Below are positions 1 to 6,513 of a stretch of 64,000 nucleotides of DNA, piece by piece. The translations under genes were made by a program, and so were the position numbers. The stretch covers positions 124,001 to 188,000 of the forward strand of contig CAVXTL010000010.1 of the NCBI GenBank assembly GCA_963764665.1. Direction: 5' to 3'. Every line of letters begins with the position of its first letter. Position 1 is the first letter of the stretch. Below the pieces are notes generated by a model, which searched no databases, was not told the DNA's origin, and saw only the letters and a list, made by a program, of their open reading frames with translations. The DNA comes from JACVRW01 sp963764665 (GTDB lineage Bacteria > Actinomycetota > Thermoleophilia > Solirubrobacterales > Thermoleophilaceae).

Positions 1-79
1 GCGGGGTCCTGCGTCCCGTGGCGGAGCGGGCACGCGCCCGGCGTCCTGCCAACACCTACCCACGACCAGGAGGGGCGCC

Positions 80-292
80 TTGAACAGGCCACCTGATGAA
101 CGGCCGCCCGAGGTGGCCGAGGACCCGGCAACCGCGCACGGCCTCACGCTGGCCGAGCTGATCGGCGTGAACATCGAGCGCAAGCGCGACCAGACGGCCG
201 CGACCTTCGGCATCACCGGAATTGACTCGCCGGGGGAGCGAGCGGTGGGCGCAACGCCTGACCCAGAGGAGGGCCCCGATGGCGACGACTGA
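80..292 (+). CDS. Hypothetical small acidic protein
   Basis: Seventy residues, rich in Pro, Asp and Glu, with no recognisable domain, signal peptide or membrane segment. The TTG start at 80 is chosen because a strong ribosome-binding site, AGGAGGGG (68-75), sits directly upstream. The 3' end overlaps the next gene, whose ATG is at 279, so the two are probably translationally coupled. The C-terminal third is disordered-looking. Small coupled pairs like this occur in phage-derived modules, but nothing in the sequence proves phage origin. The function is unknown. Confidence 0.5.
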   Translation: MNRPPDERPPEVAEDPATAHGLTLAELIGVNIERKRDQTAATFGITGIDSPGERAVGATPDPEEGPDGDD

Positions 293-587
293 CATCGCAA
301 CCGAACTCGCCGGCCGCCAGGCGAAGGTGTCCGAGGCCGAACAGGTGGTGCGGGAGGTTGAGGCCCAGGCCCGCGAAGCGGCCAACCGGCTCGAGCTTGC
401 GAGCCGCGAGTTCGCGGCGCTGCCGCCCGACCAGCTTGACGAGACCGGCAACCCGAAGCCCAAGACCGAAGCGGCAAGGCTGGCGGCCCAGATTAAGGCG
501 CGGACGGCCTCGAGCACCTCAGCCAGCGTGGCCTTAGGTCGCTCGAGACAGAACCGCCCGAGCCAGCGCACCACCGCCCGTTCGTAG
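279..587 (+). CDS. Coiled-coil hypothetical protein with chimeric 3' end
   Basis: Start ATG 279 is preferred over the upstream in-frame 222 because AGAGGAGG (265-272) lies at the right distance. Residues about 1-75 form a long alanine/glutamate-rich helix (heptad-like, with QAKVSEAEQVV and EAQAREAANRLELASREF), likely a coiled coil. After about residue 75 the composition changes to a Ser/Arg/Thr-rich stretch that is the antisense of a different gene remnant (494-721). The natural C-terminus therefore seems to have been lost at a junction near 495-510 and the frame runs on by chance to 587. No function can be assigned. Confidence 0.45.
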   Translation: MATTDIATELAGRQAKVSEAEQVVREVEAQAREAANRLELASREFAALPPDQLDETGNPKPKTEAARLAAQIKARTASSTSASVALGRSRQNRPSQRTTARS

Positions 588-721
588 ACGGCCGGCTCCG
601 CGTCCCTGAGCAACACGCAGATCCGAAGGGCATCAGGCAGCGGGGGTGCGTGGGGGAGCTCGGCCGCAGCTGCGCGGATCAGCAAGAGGTTCCCTGTGGC
701 GAGGGCACGCTTGAACCGGAC
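494..721 (-). pseudogene. Truncated remnant of a conserved hypothetical protein
   Basis: Read on the minus strand from about 721 down to 494 there are about 76 residues with the look of a conserved protein: FKRALATGNLLLIRAAAAEL, then DALRICVLLRDAEPAVYERA and VRWLGRFCLE. From memory this resembles a small Thermoleophilia family of unknown function; I could not search. There is no ATG, GTG or TTG at the expected beginning (the codon before RFKRAL is GTC). The 3' end stops matching at the point where the plus-strand coiled-coil gene begins to diverge. I read it as a fragment left by recombination. Antisense chance coding is the alternative, but the composition argues against it. Confidence 0.4.
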
Positions 722-753
722 GTAAGATCCCCCCTGCGAAGTCACCCGAACGC

Positions 754-1077
754 ATGTTCGCATCCGGGTCAAGCGGATCAGCCGGTTGGTCGATGCTCCC
801 GTGTGGCAACGATTCCGCCGGAGCTCGCCGCCCAAGCCGTGTCGCACCCCTGCGAGCGGTGATCCTTAAGCGGCTGGGCGAACAACGTGGCTCAGCAACA
901 TCGATCGCAAACGAGCTCGGGATAGACCACAAGCTCGTCGCCTACCACTTCGAACGTCTCCGAGAGCTCGGGGCGATCGAGCAGACCGGCGAGGGGCCGC
1001 AGACCCGTGCGGGGCGGCGTGAGCACTTGCACCGCGCCCTTTGGCGGGTGCGGGTCGAGGCGGAACGGGTCGAGTAG
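754..1077 (+). CDS. ArsR-like winged-helix DNA-binding protein, N-terminus uncertain
   Basis: The second half is a clear winged helix: LRAVILKRLGEQ, then the recognition helix region NELGIDHKLVAYHFERLREL, then a basic wing and HRALWRVRVEAE. It is paralogous in layout to the protein at 5391-5696, which has the same order and the same closing segment (ARWRVRLEVE). The first about 30 residues look non-coding and overlap the neighbouring remnant, so the true start may be internal or lost. It likely binds DNA as a dimer. The two HTH genes flank the SnoaL array and could regulate it, but that is inference only. Confidence 0.5.
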   Translation: MFASGSSGSAGWSMLPCGNDSAGARRPSRVAPLRAVILKRLGEQRGSATSIANELGIDHKLVAYHFERLRELGAIEQTGEGPQTRAGRREHLHRALWRVRVEAERVE

Positions 1078-1092
1078 ATCCCTCGAGGGGGG

Positions 1093-1260
1093 CTAGCGGC
1101 CTCCCTCCTCGTCAGCCATACCGAGGATGTCGTCGCGGGACATCTGACCGACCATGTCGGGATGGTCCGAGAGGACGTGCGCTTCAACGTTGGCGACAAG
1201 TTCGTCGTCGGTAGCCCCCCGAACAACCGTCCCGCATGTGCAGTTGACGACCTTCGACAT
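1093..1260 (-). CDS. DUF1059 family small protein
   Basis: A 55-residue protein. It opens with MSKVVNCTCGTVVRGATDDE, the N-terminal CxC..G....G.T.DEL pattern of the DUF1059 family, continues with ELVANVEAHVLSDHPD, and ends DDILGMADEEGGR. The Cys7/Cys9 pair and the histidines at 28 and 33 could bind metal, but the family has no firm biochemical role. Start ATG 1260 is supported by GGAGGGAG a few bases upstream. It is the only gene in the gap between the HTH gene and the first SnoaL gene. The remaining bases of that gap, 1261-1501, hold nothing else I can recognise. Confidence 0.8.
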   Translation of the reverse strand: MSKVVNCTCGTVVRGATDDELVANVEAHVLSDHPDMVGQMSRDDILGMADEEGGR

Positions 1261-1501
1261 CGCAGATCTCCCTCCGGTCGGATCCCGAGCGATCCTATCT
1301 CCGCGAGCTGTTCGTCGGGGGCGGGGTCCGGCGCTAGGCCGCCCGGGCGACAGAGGGTGTGCGGCCCGCGGGCCGCTTGCAGCGCGATCAGGCTGCTTGT
1401 TGGTCGCTTCGTTGTTAGGTGTGCAACCCCACGCATGCCAGCATCGACGACGGCAACACCCACTTCAGCCTGCTCGCGATCGACGCCCAGTAGCAAAGGG
1501 G

Positions 1502-1507
1502 GATACT
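1502..1507 (+). promoter_or_regulatory. GATACT -10 box, 9 nt before ATG
   Basis: GATACT followed by CGGCGGGTG and then ATG 1517. The same box at the same 9-nt distance precedes six other genes of this array on the minus strand. There is no ribosome-binding site, so a leaderless or nearly leaderless transcript is inferred. Confidence 0.55.
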
Positions 1508-1516
1508 CGGCGGGTG

Positions 1517-1927
1517 ATGTCGCAGGAGAACGTGGAGATTGTTCGCCCCATCTACGCCGCCTGGGAGCGGGGCGACTTCACCTCGGCCGATTGGGCGCAC
1601 CCCGACATCGAGTTCCTGGCCCCCGACAGCTTCGATTCCGGCAGCGCGACGGGGCTCGCCGAGCTGGCAGCGCTGTGGCACAGGTGGCTTGAGGCTTGGG
1701 AGAGCTACCGCGTCGAAGTGGACGAGTACCGCACGCTGGACGACGAGCGCATCCTGGTACTCATGCGCCATTGCGGGCGGGGCAAGACAAGCGGACTGGA
1801 CGTCGGGCAGACGGGGGCGAACAAGGCCGGGGCGAATCTGTTGCACGTCCGCGACGGCAGGGTCACGAGGCTCGTCCTCTACTGGGACCGCGAGCGTGCG
1901 CTCGCCGACCTCGGCATCTCGGAGTAG
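1517..1927 (+). CDS. SnoaL/NTF2-like domain protein (array copy 1)
   Basis: 136 residues spanning one NTF2-like alpha+beta cone. The opening MSQENVEIVRPIYAAWERGD is followed by the family's DPxxEF-like strand (HPDIEFLAPD) and WLEAWESYRVEVDEY, and it closes at ERALADLGISE. Such folds bind small hydrophobic ligands or act as isomerases or cyclases. No catalytic Asp/His pair can be assigned here. ATG 1517 is chosen over the immediately preceding GTG 1514 because all array copies begin MSQ/MTQ at this point, 9 nt after the -10 box. It is one of nine gene-sized copies between 1.5 and 8.5 kb, and its frame is intact. Confidence 0.85.
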   Translation: MSQENVEIVRPIYAAWERGDFTSADWAHPDIEFLAPDSFDSGSATGLAELAALWHRWLEAWESYRVEVDEYRTLDDERILVLMRHCGRGKTSGLDVGQTGANKAGANLLHVRDGRVTRLVLYWDRERALADLGISE

Positions 1928-1936
1928 ACGGCTTTC

Positions 1937-1980
1937 CCGACAAGGCCGAGGCCCTCGAAGCCGTGGGGCTGTCGGAGTAG
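1937..1980 (+). pseudogene. Fossil 3' tail of a lost SnoaL paralogue
   Basis: Directly after the stop of copy 1 there is a second in-frame tail reading DKAEALEAVGLSE then TAG (1978-1980). This is the array's conserved C-terminus (ALEAVGLSE), almost identical in DNA to the ends of the genes at 2347-2379, 2751 and 3991. Copy 1 already has its own end (RALADLGISE), so this is a leftover of another copy whose body was deleted. Confidence 0.6.
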
Positions 1981-1983
1981 GCG

Positions 1984-2379
1984 GTGTCGCAGGAGAACGT
2001 GGACGTTGTGAGGCGTGCCTTCGAGGCGTACAACCGGGGTGACCTCGCGGCGGTCCTCGAACTAGTTGACCCAGCCATCGTCATCGTGCAGCCGCTCGAA
2101 CTCGGCGGCACCACCCAACATGGACACGCCGGAGTGGTCGAAGCGTTCGGAATGTGGCCGGAGGAGTGGGACGACTATGAGGCCGACGTGGTGCAAACCA
2201 TCGACGCCGGCGAGCACGTCGTCTGCGTCGTGACGACCCGCGGCCGAAGCCGAGAGACGGGGATGGAGTTGGATGCCAAGTTCTCGTTCGTGATGACCGT
2301 TCGGGAAACCAAGATCGCCTGCTGGCGGCTGTGCGTTCATGAGCAGGCAGCCCTCGAGGCCGTGGGGCTGTCGCAGTAG
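1984..2379 (+). CDS. SnoaL/NTF2-like domain protein (array copy 2)
   Basis: 131 residues, GTG start at 1984, opening MSQENVDVVRRAFEAYNRGD and closing with the array tail AALEAVGLSQ. The middle (residues 30-115) is a typical NTF2 half-barrel: LELVDPAIVIVQP, WPEEWDDYEADVVQTIDAGEHVVCVVTTRGRS. It lies 3 nt after the fossil tail and has no separate promoter box, so it is probably co-transcribed with copy 1. There is no signal peptide, so it is cytoplasmic. The ligand is unknown. The frame is intact. Confidence 0.85.
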   Translation: MSQENVDVVRRAFEAYNRGDLAAVLELVDPAIVIVQPLELGGTTQHGHAGVVEAFGMWPEEWDDYEADVVQTIDAGEHVVCVVTTRGRSRETGMELDAKFSFVMTVRETKIACWRLCVHEQAALEAVGLSQ

Positions 2380-2384
2380 CCCGC

Positions 2385-2559
2385 TTATTGGGCGCGCTCC
2401 TTCCGTGCGGCGGCGGCGATCAGCTCCTGGCCGCGCCGGTCCACCTGGGCGAAGTGCCGGTGACAGGACCACAGTCCGTCGCCCCACGGGCTCGGTGCAG
2501 CCGCGCATGATCACGCTGGCGAGCCCGGCGTGGCAGCGGCCATCGGGCTCAAGGTGCAT
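2385..2559 (-). pseudogene. Small Cys/His-rich protein, one-base frameshift
   Basis: On the minus strand ATG 2559 begins MHLEPDGRCHAGLASVIMRG, followed by CTEPVG. If one G of the GGGG at 2485-2482 is removed, the frame continues DGLWSCHRHFAQVDRRGQEL and IAAAARKERAQ to TAA at 2387-2385, giving 57 residues. Three cysteines and four histidines (RCH, GCTE, SCHRH) suggest a small metal-binding protein. As sequenced, the frame is broken. I do not recognise the family. The rest of the gap up to the next SnoaL gene (2560-2750) shows nothing. Confidence 0.4.
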
Positions 2560-2750
2560 CGCTGATTAGCTGGCCGCGCGCAACCCCCGGTTCCCTCGAG
2601 TCATGAGCGGCCGGTGGATAGCGAATCGGGCTGCTCGTGGCTGCCGTGGTAGCGGGCGCGCGCGTACCGCGAATGCGCTGAGCAGGCTCCGTAGGCCTGG
2701 CTCAGGCTGATCGAGGTCCGAGCCACCAGATGAGATGCAGGCGCAGCGGG

Positions 2751-3135
2751 CTACTCCGACAGCCCCACGGCTTCGAGGGCGTCGGCGCGGTTCCAGTAGG
2801 AGTCGTACCTGACGATCTTGCCGTCGCGCAGTGTGAACAGGTCCGCGAGTTCGGTCTCCATGGGCACCCCGCTCTGCTTGCCCCGCACAGTTTGCCGCGA
2901 GAGCACAAGCACGCGGTCCCCGCTGAGGTCGATGATGCGCTCGGCTTCGATCCGCAGGTCCGAGAGCGGCTGGAGATACTCGCGCACCGCTTTCCAGAAC
3001 TCATCGAGACCGACCCACCGCCCCTCCATATCCGGGGTTTGTGCGCCGATGCGCGGTCGAAGGCATCGGTGAGAAGTCGCCGGTGGCCCACCGCTCGTAG
3101 AGCCTGCGCACGGTCTCTACGTTGTCCTGCGACAT
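2751..3135 (-). pseudogene. SnoaL/NTF2-like protein, two single-base deletions (array copy 3)
   Basis: ATG 3135 opens MSQDNVETVRRLYERWATGD; the end at 2751 reads RADALEAVGLSE. Two 1-base losses, one near 3066-3071 (CCGATG where CCGGATG is expected) and one near 3053-3060 (GACCGCGC for GACCCGCGC), separate the two halves. Restoring both gives a continuous 128-residue NTF2-like protein with DAFDPRIGAQTPDMEGRW at the join and FTLRDGKIVRYDSYW near the end. The otherwise perfect coding signal suggests either very recent inactivation or sequencing error. It carries its own GATACT box. Confidence 0.65.
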
Positions 3136-3144
3136 TGCCCGCCG

Positions 3145-3150
3145 AGTATC
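3145..3150 (-). promoter_or_regulatory. GATACT -10 box, 9 nt before ATG 3135
   Basis: GATACT on the minus strand, separated from ATG 3135 by CGGCGGGCA (9 nt), identical in layout to the other array boxes. No ribosome-binding site lies in between. Confidence 0.55.
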
Positions 3151-3176
3151 CCCCGCCGCGCACCCGACGTGTGGTT

Positions 3177-3875
3177 TCAGCCAGCCGGCTGGGCGTCTCT
3201 GACGAAGTAGTCGCCCGTCCCGGGTTCCGAGTGGAGCTGGCCGGTCGGTTCGATCGGGCACTCGGAGGCGGCAGTCTGGCGGAGCTCGTACAGGACCAGG
3301 TCTTCGCCCTGGCCGTTCGTGTCGGTGACCCAGACGCGCCCGTAATCACTCGGCCCCGGCCACCCAGGTGGCGCCTTGACGCCGATTGTGGCCCGACTTC
3401 CCTCTACGTTCAGGCAAGTCAACTCCCACTCGTAGGTAGCCTGTCCGCCGCCCTCGAGGGTGTCCGAGGTGACAACGCTGTAGTTCCCATGGAGGTTCCC
3501 GCCGGAAGGGCCGCGGTAGGCATCGAAGATGCTGACGATCGTCGTGCAGTAGGGCGGGAAGCCGCTGAAACAGGTTGTGTTTGAGTAGCGGCCGGTCAGC
3601 GAGTCCTCGTTGAGTGTCGTGAAGGTCTGATCCTTCCCGCAGACGCGACGCTCGTCGTCGTCTTGGGCGCACATCTGGACGTGGTACGCCGTGCCAGGGT
3701 CGAGGCCACGCAGCACCTCGGACACCGGCTTGCCCTCGTCGCCTTCGATTTCGACGGACTTCGTCGGCGTCTGGGAGCCATAGCTGGTCGTGGTGCCATA
3801 CCGGAACCAGTAATCGGTGGTCCCGCCGGTCGAGCTGAAGACTGTGCCGGAAAGGGTCGCGCCGGCGCCCGTCAC
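3177..3875 (-). CDS. Secreted lipoprotein with Fn3-like domain; probably starts upstream at AUC 3962
   Basis: The 232 residues from GTG 3875 begin inside a domain: GATLSGTVFSSTGGTTDYWF and RYGTTTSYGSQTP, an Fn3-like fold ending CAQDDDERRVCG, then a second Cys-containing beta-rich half. The frame continues upstream to a stop at 3974 and encodes IAPRLLIVIAATAVLLPGC, a lipoprotein signal with the lipobox LPGC. No ATG, GTG or TTG exists there. The codon where the signal should begin is ATC (3962-3960), 6 nt after a -10-like TAGGCT. A paralogue at 15829 shows the same arrangement. The protein is likely anchored to the outer face of the membrane. Its role is unknown. Confidence 0.7.
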   Translation of the reverse strand: MTGAGATLSGTVFSSTGGTTDYWFRYGTTTSYGSQTPTKSVEIEGDEGKPVSEVLRGLDPGTAYHVQMCAQDDDERRVCGKDQTFTTLNEDSLTGRYSNTTCFSGFPPYCTTIVSIFDAYRGPSGGNLHGNYSVVTSDTLEGGGQATYEWELTCLNVEGSRATIGVKAPPGWPGPSDYGRVWVTDTNGQGEDLVLYELRQTAASECPIEPTGQLHSEPGTGDYFVRDAQPAG

Positions 3876-3990
3876 GTCGCTCGGAGGCCCCGCGGCGCCA
3901 ACCGCACAGCCCGGCAGCAGTACCGCGGTCGCAGCGATAACGATCAGAAGCCTTGGAGCGATGGCGCGAGCCTAATTGACGGCTAGCGGG

Positions 3991-4387
3991 CTACTCCGAC
4001 AGCCCCACGGCTTCGAGGGCCTCGGCACGGCTGTCCGCTCCGAACTCGCGCATGCGCACCACCTTGCCGTTCCGCAGCGTGAAAGACGTTGTAGGCGGAC
4101 TGTTCGGCAGGGATTCCGCTGGGCTTGCTCCGGCCGCTCCAATGCAGCAGGACGACTACGTGGTCGCCGGCGTCGATTTGCTCGCGGACGGTCATCTGCA
4201 CGCCGTCCCACATCTCCGTCCAGCGCCCGACGGCCTCGAGCACGGCGTCGGGCCCGACGGCCGGCTCGGGCTCTTCAATCTGGCTCCACTCGACTTCGGG
4301 GTCGAGAATCGCGACCACCGCCTCGAGGTCTTCACGGGAGAACGCGTCGAAGCTGCCGAGGACGATCTCCACGTTCTCCTGCGACAT
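3991..4387 (-). pseudogene. SnoaL/NTF2-like protein, one-base insertion (array copy 4)
   Basis: ATG 4387 opens MSQENVEIVLGSFDAFSRED and the frame is good through QIDAGDHVVVLLHWSGRSKP to about residue 101. At AAA 4082-4084 (TTT on the coding strand) one extra base shifts it. Dropping it restores FTLRNGKVVRMREFGADSRA and the tail EALEAVGLSE to TAG 3993-3991, 132 codons in all. As sequenced, translation would run to 3983 with an unrelated C-terminus. There is no own GATACT box; it follows copy 5 by 3 nt and is probably co-transcribed with it. Confidence 0.65.
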
Positions 4388-4390
4388 CGG

Positions 4391-4791
4391 CTAATCCGCC
4401 AGCCCCGCGGCCCCGAGGGCACCCTGCCACGTGGAGAAGTACCGGCTACAGGCGAACAATCCGTCGCTGAACTCGGAGAAGACGGCCCCGATCTGCGCGT
4501 TCACCGAGGTACGAGAGCCTCTGATCCGGCCGGTCATGTCGAGGAGGGCAACCACAGATTCGCCCGCGTCGCGAATGTCGCAGACTTCGAAGCCGAAGTC
4601 GTCGAAGTTCTCAGCCCACTGCCCGGCGAGCTTTCGGAACCCGTCGGGCCCGTGGTACTCGGCGTCATCGGGCCACCCAGGCATCGAGTGGATAACTGCG
4701 TCTGGTGCGGCGAACAGGACCGCGGCTTCGACCCCTGCTCCGCAAACGCAGCGAAGGCCCGGCGGACATGGTCCACGTTCTGTTGCGTCAT
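4391..4791 (-). pseudogene. SnoaL/NTF2-like protein, one-base deletion (array copy 5)
   Basis: ATG 4791 opens MTQQNVDHVRRAFAAFAEQG; the body is in another frame from VEAAVLFAAPDAVIHSMPGW onward, ending WQGALGAAGLAD at 4391. Restoring one G to the run at 4735-4732 joins the halves into a 133-residue NTF2-like protein. This copy is the most diverged at both ends (MTQQ, GALGAAGLAD), which argues that the shared termini are not simply fixed by recent duplication of the whole array. It is preceded by a GATACT box. Confidence 0.6.
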
Positions 4792-4800
4792 CGCCCGCCG

Positions 4801-4806
4801 AGTATC
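4801..4806 (-). promoter_or_regulatory. GATACT -10 box, 9 nt before ATG 4791
   Basis: GATACT then CGGCGGGCG then ATG 4791 on the minus strand, the same as the boxes at 3145 and 5279. It probably drives copies 5 and 4 together. Confidence 0.55.
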
Positions 4807-4866
4807 CCCCGCCGCACACCCCGGCCGCCAGGGGCCGGTGCCGAGACGACTACCGTGCGGGCTACT

Positions 4867-5269
4867 TCAGAGCCCCACGGTTTCGAGGGCCTGTTGTTGG
4901 TCGGAGTAGAACTGAATGCGGCAGACGTGGCCGCCCTTGAGCGTGCAGAGTGCCGCGTAGTCCATCTGCACGGGAACGCGGCTGCCCTGTCCGAAAGGCC
5001 CGCTGCCAGCACAGCACAAGCAGGCGGTCGCCATCGACCACGAGGTACTCGTCCGCCCCGGCTTCGAATCGTTCCCAGCCCGCATACCACGCCTCCAAGA
5101 AGCGGCGCACGCCGGCGTGGCCGACATAGAAGTCGTCCTCCGGCCATCCCTCGAAGCTCGTGGTGTCCCACTCCGCTGCTCGGTCGTGCGTTGCGGTGAC
5201 CCCGTCGATGTCGCGGCTGACCCACGCTTCCCACAGCCGGCGCACGATCTCCACGTTTTCCTGCGACAT
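4867..5269 (-). pseudogene. SnoaL/NTF2-like protein, one-base insertion (array copy 6)
   Basis: ATG 5269 opens MSQENVEIVRRLWEAWVSRD; the body has AEWDTTSFEGWPEDDFYVGH and EEYLV-type strands. An extra base in AAA 4994-4996 (TTT on the coding strand) breaks the frame after LLVLCWQRAF. Removing it yields GQGSRVPVQMDYAALCTLKG and the tail QALETVGL with stop TGA 4869-4867, 133 residues. As sequenced, the frame runs on to 4862. The tail lost its last two residues through a local change (CTCTGA in place of CTGTCGGAG). Confidence 0.65.
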
Positions 5270-5278
5270 CGCCCGCCG

Positions 5279-5284
5279 AGTATC
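5279..5284 (-). promoter_or_regulatory. GATACT -10 box, 9 nt before ATG 5269
   Basis: GATACT, CGGCGGGCG, ATG 5269 on the minus strand. It lies in the 121-nt divergent gap shared with the HTH gene at 5391, which has its own -10 at 5379. Confidence 0.55.
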
Positions 5285-5390
5285 TCGCGCCGCCCACCGC
5301 GGCCGCTAGGGACCGCGATTCGTCCCCCGTGTGGGGGTTGTTGCTTCTCACGATGCGACAAAGTTGTCCACACCTCGGTAAGGTCGGGGT

Positions 5391-5696
5391 GTGGGCAAGC
5401 TCCGTTCACATGACGCGGCCAAGGCAGTCGGCCACCCGTTGCGGGCGAGGATTCTCGAGGCGCTCGCGGGCGAGCCGCGTTCGCCGAACGAGCTGGCCGT
5501 CGAGTTCGGCGAGCCGCTCGGAAACGTGAGCTACCACGTCAGTGTGCTGCGCGACCTCGAGGTGGTCGAGCTTGTAGCCACTGCCCCGCGCCGCGGCGCT
5601 GTCGAGCACTACTACAGCGCTAGGTGGCGCGTCCGCCTCGAAGTCGAGCCGCTGGAAGCAAGCCGGGCCCAGCCCTCAGTAGCCGGCGCCCGCTAG
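5391..5696 (+). CDS. ArsR-like winged-helix transcriptional regulator
   Basis: 101 residues covering one winged HTH: KAVGHPLRARILEALAGEPR, SPNELAVEFGEPLGNVSYHVSVLRDL as the recognition region, then a beta wing RRGAVEHYYSARWRVRLEVE. It lacks the Cys metal-site motif of classic ArsR repressors, so the inducer is unknown. The GTG start at 5391 follows TAAGGT (5379-5384) by 6 nt, so the message is probably leaderless. It is divergent from SnoaL copy 6 with a 121-nt gap, and a regulator bound there could control both. It is paralogous to the HTH protein at 754. Confidence 0.8.
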   Translation: MGKLRSHDAAKAVGHPLRARILEALAGEPRSPNELAVEFGEPLGNVSYHVSVLRDLEVVELVATAPRRGAVEHYYSARWRVRLEVEPLEASRAQPSVAGAR

Positions 5697-6096
5697 CGAC
5701 TGAGGGCGCACCAGGCTGTGCAGGTCGTGGACCTCCGGTTCGGGCCAGCTGGTGATCCGGTCTCCGACGAGCATGAGGGTCGCCGGACGCAGCCGCTCTC
5801 CACGAAGCGGTCGTGATCCTCGAGTGTTCCACACATCAAAGACCCGCATACGACCGTCGCCGGTCACGGCGGCGGGTGGAGACCAATCCCGGCGGCGGTT
5901 CATCGTGAAACCGGATGGCCAGGGCGAGGTGTCGTACTCCTCACGACAGTCGTGTACTGCACGACAACTGGCATGGGGGTTCCCCGCTTTCGGCCCAAAT
6001 GGGCATCGCACAAGCAGATCGGCCTAACCCCCGGAACATCTCCGACCCGCGACTCCTCGGTTCAAGCCTAGACCGGATTCGGTGTCCCATCTAGGG
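5697..6096 (-). other. 400-nt stretch without a convincing gene
   Basis: The only long frame here runs on the minus strand (5676-6011) and has no recognisable domain, biased composition or ribosome-binding site. A minus-strand segment in another frame, GTLEDHDRFVESGCVRR (near 5830-5780), looks protein-like but cannot be extended. It may be debris of a decayed gene. Confidence 0.35.
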
Positions 6097-6489
6097 CTAC
6101 TCCAGCCCCACGGCCTCGAGGGCTTCGTGCAGGTGTTGGTAGAGGACGATGCGTTCGATGGCGCCGTCACGGAACACCCACAGGTTGGTCGTGTCGGCCT
6201 TCACCCTGATCCCGTCCCTGCCCAGGAAGTGGATGGTCATGGGCATTACCACGCAGTCACCCGCTTCGATGAAGTCCTGAGGCTCGAACTGAACGGACTC
6301 GAAGGTGGCGTTGAGCTCCTCGAGGAATCCGCGTATCTGCTCACGCGGGTAGACACCCCGATAAGGACCGAGCGCCCGCGAGAAATCGAGCACAAATCCC
6401 GGAGCGCCATGCTCGAGCGCGGCCTGGAAGTCCTCGCGGTTGTACGCCTCCACAAAGGCGCGGGCGGTAGCGACGTTCTCCTGCGACAT
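6097..6489 (-). CDS. SnoaL/NTF2-like domain protein (array copy 7)
   Basis: 130 residues, intact. It opens MSQENVATARAFVEAYNRED and ends HEALEAVGLE. The fold elements are in order: PGFVLDFSRALGPYRGVYPR, FLEELNATFESVQFEPQDFI, EAGDCVVMPMTIHFLGRDGI, then DGAIERIVLYQHLHEA. The segments FIEAGDCVV and FRDGAIERI match the steroid-isomerase-like/SnoaL pattern. A GATACT box at 6504-6499 precedes it by 9 nt. It is probably a cytoplasmic small-molecule-binding protein or enzyme with unknown substrate. Confidence 0.85.
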   Translation of the reverse strand: MSQENVATARAFVEAYNREDFQAALEHGAPGFVLDFSRALGPYRGVYPREQIRGFLEELNATFESVQFEPQDFIEAGDCVVMPMTIHFLGRDGIRVKADTTNLWVFRDGAIERIVLYQHLHEALEAVGLE

Positions 6490-6498
6490 CGCACGCCG

Positions 6499-6504
6499 AG
6501 TATC
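6499..6504 (-). promoter_or_regulatory. GATACT -10 box, 9 nt before ATG 6489
   Basis: GATACT, CGGCGTGCG, ATG 6489 on the minus strand, the same spacing as the other array promoters. It lies only 10 nt downstream of the RTX gene's stop codon at 6514. Confidence 0.55.
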
Positions 6505-6513
6505 CCGCCTCGG

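Noticed and set aside
56..847. 263-codon minus-strand frame covering the left edge
   Set aside because: Only the middle (494-721) looks protein-like; the rest is antisense of the coiled-coil gene, so it is not one gene.
942..1496. 184-codon minus-strand frame
   Set aside because: Overlaps the HTH gene and DUF1059 in the wrong frame; the real minus-strand gene here is the 55-codon DUF1059 frame.
5676..6011. 111-codon minus-strand frame in the 5.7-6.1 kb gap
   Set aside because: No domain, start signal or coherent coding bias; kept only as an annotated empty stretch.
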